Positions 16,201 through 23,300 of a DNA stretch of 25,697 nt are shown piece after piece. The notes under the pieces are model-generated. The model had not been told where the DNA came from. It worked only from the letters and a program-made list of their open reading frames with translations, and made no database searches. The stretch's first letter is position 1; each line of letters starts with the position of its first letter. The stretch is from Sphingobium sp. CCH11-B1. GTDB lineage: Bacteria; Pseudomonadota; Alphaproteobacteria; Sphingomonadales; Sphingomonadaceae. Both the position numbers and the translations under genes were made by a program. Location of the stretch: NCBI RefSeq assembly GCF_001556865.1, contig NZ_LSJY01000077.1, positions 1 to 25,697 on the forward strand. Reading direction: 5' to 3'.

Positions 16201-16961
16201 CCCAGGAGCGGCCCAGTTACAGCATTGAGCGACCCGCTCCGACAGAGCCGCAGGTTAGTGATGAATGGCTCAATGTCTCAGCAAGCGAGTCCTCGCCGCC
16301 CGGCCCTGAGGTTACGGCGACTTCCAGTCCGACAGAGGACGAAAGCACGCGATCAACGGGTAAACCCGAAGTGGTCGCGGCAGCGAAGTTGGACAGGCAG
16401 TCGGGTCGGCGCCCCATTCTCTCCTTACGAACACCTGTTGAAGCGGCAGAAGCGCGGGCTTCCTACGTTCAGCGGGTGGTCTTCGAACAACATGGGCAGC
16501 GAGACTGGACCATCTTTGAGCAATACGCCCGCGATGCGAATATCGCATTGCTTGAAATCCAGGACCCCTACTGCTGCGCTGATGGGCAAGCGCGGGGGCG
16601 GCTCGTCAATTTCATCAGTCGCTTTGGTCAGCTCGCTTCACAAATCGCAGCCGTCCATGTTGTGACCTTCGATGCGGACTCGGTTCAGACGCGGGAACCG
16701 GAAAGCACAAACGATCAGCGAAGAGACCTCGAAGAACGGTGGAACCGCATGCTGGCATCTGTGCAGTTGCACCTGGCGCAAAAGTCACGCCGATCCGTCG
16801 GAGACCTGCATGATCGTTTCGTCAAAGCCCGACTCGCTGACGGGGACTCTGTCATCTGGGATTTGGGCCGAGGTATCGACGGGGTCATGAGCGCCCGCTG
16901 GTCCTGTGTAGTCAATGCTTTCTACGATAGAGCTTCGCCGAGTTCGACATTGATGCACTGA
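13206..16961 (+). CDS. zorD: ZorD, SNF2-family helicase effector of type I Zorya
   Basis: ZorD is the ATP-dependent DNA translocase/nuclease that attacks invading DNA near an activated ZorAB. I start it at ATG 13206, overlapping zorC by seven bases, giving 1,251 residues. An in-frame start at 13113 lies inside zorC. Residues 1-480 are a large N-terminal region. The SNF2 core has Walker A DDMGLGKT at 514-521, DEIQ at 631-634 (in place of DEAH) and motif VI QATDRAYRIGQ at 908-918. A Pro/Ser/Glu-rich linker (about 985-1055) joins a C-terminal domain ending with DLHDRF (1200-1205) and LGRGIDG (1220-1226). That end recalls the MIT_C phospholipase D-like fold, not an evident Mrr nuclease. It is longer than I recall for E. 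coli ZorD. Confidence 0.88.
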   Translation: MVSTKFVATQQSDGHEAITLLREKPGGLFKRASSETVPVSEWPKVAPEAGQAALALARSFDQEGQILEEDGGVILPPHIAAQLDEADAFALGLPPATPLTLQLNSSGSLAEGTITVNPKWIRRGGAPVRADILGIRVREGGRVSRIPEPVFSVFQAAQAVKSASEADERRAAFAELRELLGDKLGAGIEADGFLERIRIAYAANFSLNAKTDHGRFDFDPVLFSRHVGETAEGDLVDEHEASLLTPQDAVHFQRRFRSQEGGRRSYLLSDGTLLFLDPLLGKALDIVRAKQGGSSQEKREFLRSPQRVLREELQLDATGDDAAADRLFIETQQFSERVSGIEVWQKPVLPWIKPKPNSWLPESFGLRIGDPPDARHIALAPGDAEVLAGDLETAIKAGDETVAWRDESIPATPATLQATRGIADLERQIAAEAGDPAQSEHERESVDIFFLQVGENFEQLDYARLPRPKSAPEPFQVPAFPQGLKSEPKPHQCDAFAWLTEAWERRMPGVLLADDMGLGKTFQALMFLLWRRSNSAHPKPVLIVAPTGLLKNWQAELAQHVEAGLIGPVIEAFGTNLRSYRLEAGSDIRGGTSRLDSGEWEDAGIVLTTYETMRDYHMSFARTPFDAIVYDEIQKLKNPASQMTRAAKALNGRLQIAMTGTPVENRLQDLWSIADTVYPGFLGSSREFESSYPANDLTGLEDLQRRLVERDDELPPFMLRRMKDEILTGLPEKTARKYAVEMPPAQAQAYDLVLARARALRESGEQGAMLKVLHMLRGTSLHPSVPRGVTDINAYVAQSARLKKTFEILEEVKQRGEKALLFCEDLEMQAFLAMAIQERFDLKHRPMCISGKVAGHKRQEMVNAFQSSPSAFDVLILSPKAGGVGLTITAANNVIHLSRWWNPAVEDQATDRAYRIGQTRPVTIHIPMAIHPDEAIGPSSFDQRLDALMERKRSLSRGLLMPPESERDVEDLLADVLDGKRAEQQDQSVTPPETEPQSTQERPSYSIERPAPTEPQVSDEWLNVSASESSPPGPEVTATSSPTEDESTRSTGKPEVVAAAKLDRQSGRRPILSLRTPVEAAEARASYVQRVVFEQHGQRDWTIFEQYARDANIALLEIQDPYCCADGQARGRLVNFISRFGQLASQIAAVHVVTFDADSVQTREPESTNDQRRDLEERWNRMLASVQLHLAQKSRRSVGDLHDRFVKARLADGDSVIWDLGRGIDGVMSARWSCVVNAFYDRASPSSTLMH

Positions 16962-17069
16962 AAGTATCGTCTTCCATCGTTGATTATAAAGTAATGTTCA
17001 TTGATGGTTAGCGCACGGCGGGTAACGCCCGTTACGGGCGGCAATGCAGTTACAGGGGGCGATTCAGCA
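16962..17069. promoter_or_regulatory. Gap between zorD and the DruH-like gene, with AT-rich stretch and hairpin
   Basis: This 108-base gap is the only break in the otherwise overlapping defence genes. An AT-rich section (about 16980-17000, including TATAAA at 16985-16990) could hold a promoter, but no matching -35 was found. An imperfect inverted repeat (CCATC at 16974-16978, GATGG at 17003-17007) surrounds it. CGCCCG-TTA-CGGGCG at 17026-17040 is a perfect 6-bp stem. No intrinsic terminator is seen, so read-through from zorD is possible. Confidence 0.45.
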
Positions 17070-20000
17070 ATGCAGGAACGCGATTTCAAGGCTGAAATCG
17101 AGGCTGCACGCAACGACCCCGCTCGGCTGCGCACGCTTGCGGACGAAATTCAGGCGACAGGTGGTTCGCGTCTGCTTGTGATCCGGGCGATCCAGCGGGC
17201 CAGGGCTGCAGACACGGGTCCTCACCCATTGGGCAAAGCAAGCGCCGAACTGGGCTTGCCTCGGCCAACCGGTCTGCCGCTTTACCGCTACAAGCTTGCG
17301 TCCGGATTGTTCGAGCGCATGGAGAAGAAGCTATCATCCGGCCTCCCGTCTGATTGGCAACGTCTCTCGCTTGCACCTGCCTTTGTTCTGTGGGCCGCAG
17401 ACTGGTTTCGGCGATCGTATCAGGGCGGTGTCCAACGCTGGTCTGACATTGAGGACGTTCTAGGGTTGCGGCTCTCGCAAGGCGAATGGCGTGATCTGGC
17501 CGATCACGGGTTTCGCGCCTGGGGCGTCGAACCGTTGATTACTGCCCATGGGAATCAGCGGCTCTCCAACCTGGCACGCCATGGTGGATTTCCGGCCGCC
17601 GCGATGGCGGGCGGAGCAAGCTGGCCAAGAAAGTTCCTCGAACGGGCTGTTGGCGAGCTTTTGGGCTCAGATGCGCAGGACATTGGCACCGCAGTTGCCA
17701 CCTGCGAGCGCAACGAATACCTATTGCCGACAATCTGGCGCAGCCAGGAAATGCACGCGATCTGCGGCGAGCTGGCGCTCAAAATTGTGGAGTTGCGGGC
17801 CTTCGCTGATAAGGAGGTGCCCTCCGATGGTCGTCCTTACTCGGCGCGCCTGGACCAGGCCTACGAGGACTGGCGCGATGAATTGCCGATGACCCTGGAC
17901 GGGGCGGCTGCGGGTCTGATCGATACGCTGCTGGAAGCAAAAAAACTCTCCAGCAGCGGCAGCATTCGCGTTGGCCGACTGATTTCCCAAAATGGCGAAG
18001 ATTGGCTTGAGTGCCTCGATTTCCATCTCGAGGGACGATGGGACGATAAGGATCAGCTGCTCTCGCCCGGCAATCACTTTCGCGTATTCCTCCAGCCCTC
18101 CGATGGTCTGGCAGACCGCATCTCCGGCAGACTTGCTTACCTCGAGCACGACGACGCGAACCGCTGGATCGCAAGACCGATGCGGAGCGAAGCGGCAATC
18201 GAGTTTCCATTCGACCTTCCAGTTGCGGCCGAATTTCACGCGCGCGGAGATCGGCTGGCACGCAGCTTCATGCTGCCTGGAGGGAAGCCCGTGAGCGGTG
18301 GGCTGCGTGTATTTGAACAGCGCAGCACAAATGCCCAGCACACAGCCTTTGCGCTCATCGGCCAAGGCTCCGGCGCCTACAAAGCGGAGCCTGTTCTTAT
18401 CGATGTTCCTCAGGACTGGTCAGTTCGAGGAAAAGACGGCAACGCCGAGATCGAGGTCGAAGATTTTGCCTTCGCTCCAGGGCGCTGTCTTTATCGATGT
18501 GCGGGCACAATCATAGCTCAGAAGAGCAACGGCGACAGCTTCCTTGTCCGAACCGGGCAAAGCGCGGATCGCAAAGATCGGCTCTCGATCGTGGCCAATA
18601 CAGTTTCCGGGGTGCAGCCGCCTGACGGCGAACAGCTCTTCAAGCACCCGCTCCATGCGCAGGTGTCAGATGGTCTTTCACACCGGGTTGCATCCCGGGG
18701 AGAGGTTCGTTGGCGGATGGCGGGCCAACGTAGCTGGTTTGAAGACCTGGCCTCTGCAGGACCGGGGTTGTGTGAATTCGCTTGGCTCGATGGAACAACA
18801 GGCCATGTGCGCGATCGGCTAACAGCCTTCGTTCTGCCCGCTGACTTTGAGCTGACACAGCGGAGCAACGGGACCCATTCCGATATCGAGCTGAGCGGTT
18901 GGGATGGGGCAGCTGTGCTTGGCGACGAAGCACCGAGTTCGAAGCACAGCTGGCGGATCCGGATTGATCCACCTCGCCGGGCCTTGTTGACCTTACGACT
19001 GGCTGCCAGTCAAACTCCTGCGTTTGATCTTAAAGTTCCGCTCCAATCGAAGGAATGGCTCACAACCTGGGACGGAGATCTCCTCCCGCGCGACGCAGTT
19101 CTTGGCCTGGCCGATCTTCGTGACGCGGTGGCACGCGTCCCCTCGACTTCGATCTTGATGGGGGACGTTGCCCATCATGCTGACGCTGCATTGGAGGCCA
19201 ACTGGCGAATTGACCGGGAACTTGGCCTGTCCGCATTGCGCACGGACATTGCAGCTCTCATGCGCCCCCTTGGCATCGACGCTCAGGTCAGGCTCGATTT
19301 TCATAACGGGAGCAATGACCACTGGTATGTAACGGAATTTGGTAACAGTCTCGAACGGGAGACAAGCGGAGGCTTGCGCCCGAAAACCGCGATAGTCGGT
19401 GAGGATGTTAGGGTATTTGGCCGCTCACTTGGGGCTCCCGAGAAAGAGCTCGAATTTGGCAGCTACGAAGGTCTGCAGAGTGGCCTTGGTGGCCAGCTCT
19501 TTCACTTGCCGCGTCTCAAAGGTGATTGGCTCGTCTATCTCCGCGAGGGCTCCCGTGTCCTCACTCGACCCAAATTTGTCTCAGGTGACCCGGATCCCGA
19601 AGTTCCGCAGCATCGGCTTGGCCGGGCCATGGCCCAGCCATTTCTCCAGGCGCAAGAGAACCTGCAGTCCCTCGTTACCGAAATAGCTCACGATCCGACG
19701 ACGGCAGATGCCAGTCAGACGATCCAGGTCGTCATGCAGCTGGCCTTGTCGCTCAACGGTCTCCCACCACAGACATTCGAGATCTTCAGCAAGCTGGTAC
19801 ATGCCGGTGCACTTGCTCCCCTGCTGCTGTACCGCTGTGAAGAACAGCACCTGTCGACCATTCTCGAATTGTTCGACGGGCTTTGTTCGAGCTGGGTCCT
19901 TTTGCCTTACGGCGTATGGGATGCTGCTTTCCAGGCCCAGGGACACTATCTCGTTACCCGGCTGGACGATCCCCAATGGGCGTTAACGAGGCTCACGGAG

Positions 20001-20366
20001 CGCCAGAATGAAATCGCAGCGCGCGCACCGCAGTTGGCCCCGCTGATTTGTCGCGATTTTTCGTCGGCGTCCTGGGAGGAAGTCCGCTGTCATTTCACCG
20101 ACCATACCAGCGAAGGCATCAGCACGGACGCTGGCGGTTTCAACCCATTCCGTCCCGCATTCCGCGAGTTGCTCCCAAAGGAAAATTTCCTCGAATCCCT
20201 CATGCGGGTCTTTGATGCGCCGTTTGTGGCAGCTTTGGCGGCTATGGGTCGGATCACGCTCGACAAGGGACAAATTCTCACGGTGAAAGACGTCGAGCGA
20301 CGTCATCCTGCATACTTTGCCAAGGCCTACGGCTACGCCCTAACGGAGCTCAAGAATGACCGCTGA
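17070..20366 (+). CDS. druH: DruH-like protein, Druantia type III candidate
   Basis: This 1,098-residue protein has no recognisable enzyme motif. Residues 1-280 are mainly helical, with Trp-rich segments (FVLWAADWFRRSYQGG, RWSDIEDVLG) and a GGFPAAAMAGG stretch near 172-182. Residues 300-850 look beta-rich. The C-terminus is helical (HPAYFAKAYGYALTEL). Size, layout and immediate overlap with a giant DUF1998 helicase match DruH of Druantia III, which I associate with the STY4851/ECs_5259-like large proteins of enterobacteria. I prefer ATG 17070, with AGGGG 11 bases upstream. ATG 17004 and TTG 17001 are also in frame but lack a site. The stop overlaps the next gene by 11 bases. The name rests on context more than on recognised motifs, and its molecular role in Druantia is unknown. 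Confidence 0.6.
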   Translation: MQERDFKAEIEAARNDPARLRTLADEIQATGGSRLLVIRAIQRARAADTGPHPLGKASAELGLPRPTGLPLYRYKLASGLFERMEKKLSSGLPSDWQRLSLAPAFVLWAADWFRRSYQGGVQRWSDIEDVLGLRLSQGEWRDLADHGFRAWGVEPLITAHGNQRLSNLARHGGFPAAAMAGGASWPRKFLERAVGELLGSDAQDIGTAVATCERNEYLLPTIWRSQEMHAICGELALKIVELRAFADKEVPSDGRPYSARLDQAYEDWRDELPMTLDGAAAGLIDTLLEAKKLSSSGSIRVGRLISQNGEDWLECLDFHLEGRWDDKDQLLSPGNHFRVFLQPSDGLADRISGRLAYLEHDDANRWIARPMRSEAAIEFPFDLPVAAEFHARGDRLARSFMLPGGKPVSGGLRVFEQRSTNAQHTAFALIGQGSGAYKAEPVLIDVPQDWSVRGKDGNAEIEVEDFAFAPGRCLYRCAGTIIAQKSNGDSFLVRTGQSADRKDRLSIVANTVSGVQPPDGEQLFKHPLHAQVSDGLSHRVASRGEVRWRMAGQRSWFEDLASAGPGLCEFAWLDGTTGHVRDRLTAFVLPADFELTQRSNGTHSDIELSGWDGAAVLGDEAPSSKHSWRIRIDPPRRALLTLRLAASQTPAFDLKVPLQSKEWLTTWDGDLLPRDAVLGLADLRDAVARVPSTSILMGDVAHHADAALEANWRIDRELGLSALRTDIAALMRPLGIDAQVRLDFHNGSNDHWYVTEFGNSLERETSGGLRPKTAIVGEDVRVFGRSLGAPEKELEFGSYEGLQSGLGGQLFHLPRLKGDWLVYLREGSRVLTRPKFVSGDPDPEVPQHRLGRAMAQPFLQAQENLQSLVTEIAHDPTTADASQTIQVVMQLALSLNGLPPQTFEIFSKLVHAGALAPLLLYRCEEQHLSTILELFDGLCSSWVLLPYGVWDAAFQAQGHYLVTRLDDPQWALTRLTERQNEIAARAPQLAPLICRDFSSASWEEVRCHFTDHTSEGISTDAGGFNPFRPAFRELLPKENFLESLMRVFDAPFVAALAAMGRITLDKGQILTVKDVERRHPAYFAKAYGYALTELKNDR

Positions 20367-23300
20367 TGATGTGTCCCAGCCTACCCGTATGTCGCCGATG
20401 GATGTCCATCGGCGCTTGCAGGCTGGCCTCGCAGAAGCGGTCGTGTCTCGTGCTGGCATCAGGCATGAGGGCCTGAACGCTTTCCTCCGGCACAACCTCG
20501 CCAGCACCGATGCCTCCAAGGGTGCCTTGCTCTCGGAACAGCTCTTTCAGGCAGCACCCGGTTATGTTTCGTCGGGCAACCGCCCTGACGAACTCACTTC
20601 ACTGCTTCATCCGCGCACGATCGACGCAATCACGAAAACGCCCGATGCGGAGTTGCGGTTCGATTATCCTGCCTACGCCCACCAGCTGAGGACCTGGGAG
20701 CTTCTTCGCAATGCAGACCCGCAATCTGTGTTGGTCTCTAGTGGGACAGGTTCTGGCAAAACCGAGTGCTTCCTCGTTCCGCTGCTTGATGATCTGGTCC
20801 GCGCATCTGAAGCAGAAGGTCAGCTGACCGGTGTGCGAGCCCTCATGCTGTATCCGCTCAATGCCCTGATCGCGAGCCAGGAAAAGCGTCTAACGGCCTG
20901 GACCAAACCGCTCACCGGTGATGTACGCTTCGCCCTCTACAACGGGCTGATGGGAACAGCGCGGAAATCAAACCGCGACAAAGCCGAGCACGATGTCCCG
21001 CATCAGGTTCTTTACCGCGAAACGCTCCGCGCGAACCCGCCACCCATCCTCGTCACGAACCAGACGATGCTGGAATACATGACGATCCGGCGTGAGGACC
21101 GTAAGATACTCGATGCGTCCAGGGGCAAGCTGCGCTGGATCGTGATCGACGAAGCGCATAGCTACATCGGTTCAGCCGCTGCGGAGCTGTCGTTGCTGCT
21201 TCGGCGCGTCATGAATGCGTTCGATGTGACGCCCGATCAGGTCCGATTTGTGGCAACGTCGGCCACCATAGGATCGGCAGATGACGCGGAGGCAGTCGCT
21301 TCACTGCAGCGCTTCCTCTCCGATATCGCTGGCGTCCCGCTTGAGCGCACGCATGTCGTAATCGGCAAGCCGCAACCGGTGGATCTTTCGAAGGTCCTGA
21401 CTGCATCCGACGATCCCGCGGCCCGCGTGGTGGCCGAGATGCTCGAAAAGAAGCCGCAGACCATCTCATCTCTGTCATCCGTGACGACGTCTGCAGAGAA
21501 GGTCCTGCTCGACCTGTCTGCGCACAATGCCAAAGAGATCAGGCCGGTGCTGCCGATGCGCGCGCACAGCTTTACACGAGCCATTCCTGGCCTGTGGACC
21601 TGCATTAATCCGGGCTGCACCGGGGGCACACATCCGGACGGCTGGCCATTCGGCCAGGTCCTGTTTGATCAGAAGGACAGTTGCCCACACTGCCAGTCGC
21701 TGGTGTTCGAGATCCAGAGTTGCCCGGATTGTGGCGAGCCGTTCCTGCCTGCGGACGATCTGGGGGACAGGGTCTTGCCGCGGCGCAGCGATCAAGACAC
21801 CGATGAGTTTCGCGAAAATAGTTATCGCGATCGTGACCATGACGAAGACGACGAGGAAGAGCGGCAGACGGAGGGCATCGGGCATCCGCGCCTGATCGCT
21901 ATCAACGCGCAATCCCAGTCGACGCCTGTTGGATTTGACGTCATCAGTGGCGAATTGACCGACAACACGAGCCAATTCTCGCTGACGCAGTTGAACGAGG
22001 GGCGTTGCCCGGCCTGCCTCAGCAACAAGCGCCATGGACGGCCCGCGATGCTGTCATTCCGTTTCGGCACACCGTTCCTGACCCAGAATGCGGCGCCCAT
22101 CCTCCTGGAGGGGGTGTCACCGCACCAGGCAGAGCATGCTTTGCCTTTCGATGGTCGTCAGCTGATCAGCTTCTCCGATAGCCGACAGGGCACGGCCCGG
22201 TTTGCCGCCAACATCGAGACCAACGGCGAGCGCGGATTTGTACGCGGGTTCATCTACCATGCGGTGCAGAAGGCGGCTCAAGGCAGCGACCTGCCCGAGG
22301 AGAAACGGCAGGAGCTAATCCAGAAGCGCGCCAAGCTCGCGAGCTTGGTAGATGAAATGCCATCGTTCAAAGACGACATCGCAAAAATTGATGCCGAACT
22401 TAACGGTGGCGGCGCGGCCGGCATTGCGTGGAAGGACCTGATATCGGCTCTGGCCTCCGAGCCGACCATCGGCATGATGGCCAAGGTCTGGGACCTTGAT
22501 CGCAGCGAGCGCTATCATGACAATCGTGAAGCGCTGGCCCGCTTCATGCTACTCCGTGAACTTGCCCGCCGACCACGCAACGCCAATGCCATGGAAACGC
22601 TGGGCCTTGCACGCCTGCGCTTCCCGGACATCGAACGGATCGGCAAGGAAAAGCTGCCCGAGGCTGTTGCTGCAAAAGGGTATGGGATCGAGGACTGGCA
22701 CGACTTCCTCTACTTCATGGTCGACTATTTGCGAGGTCAGTTCGCGCTGGACGTCGATGACGCGGACGCTCGTTGGATGCCCGGTAGGGCCCGGCCGAGG
22801 AACGTCATTGGTCCCGACCAGCCGCCCGGAGCGAAGCGAGATCTCATTTGGCCCTCGGTCAATTCCAAAGGCCGCCAACCAGACTCCGTTCTCCTTTTGG
22901 CTACGGCCCTCAACCTTGACCTATCCGCAGCCCGGGATCGCCACGAAATCAATCAACTCCTTCGCACAGCTTGGGAGCACATGACGCCGCTTATCTCCGG
23001 TGTCGGCGGGACATTCAGCTTGCGCCTGGAGAAGACTGCAGAGATCGAGGCCGTGACCAAAGCCTGGCAATGCCCGCTTACGCGGCGAGTGTTGCCCCGG
23101 CTCGTGTTCGGCCGTTCGCCAAACCTAGTCACGACTGGAACTGGCCGTTTCGACGGCAAAATGGTGACGGCAGTTGAACTCCCGAAGCTGCCGCATACCC
23201 GTCCGCTCAATGTCGAAGCCAAGGAAAGTCTTGCCGACTGGCTGGCTGAAAACGAAATGGTGCGGTCTCTTCGCAGCCAGCGTCTATGGACCGATATTCA

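Noticed and set aside
17001..17006. TTG 17001 or ATG 17004 as start of the DruH-like gene
   Set aside because: No ribosome binding site precedes them and the extra residues are repetitive. ATG 17070 has a purine-rich site at acceptable spacing.
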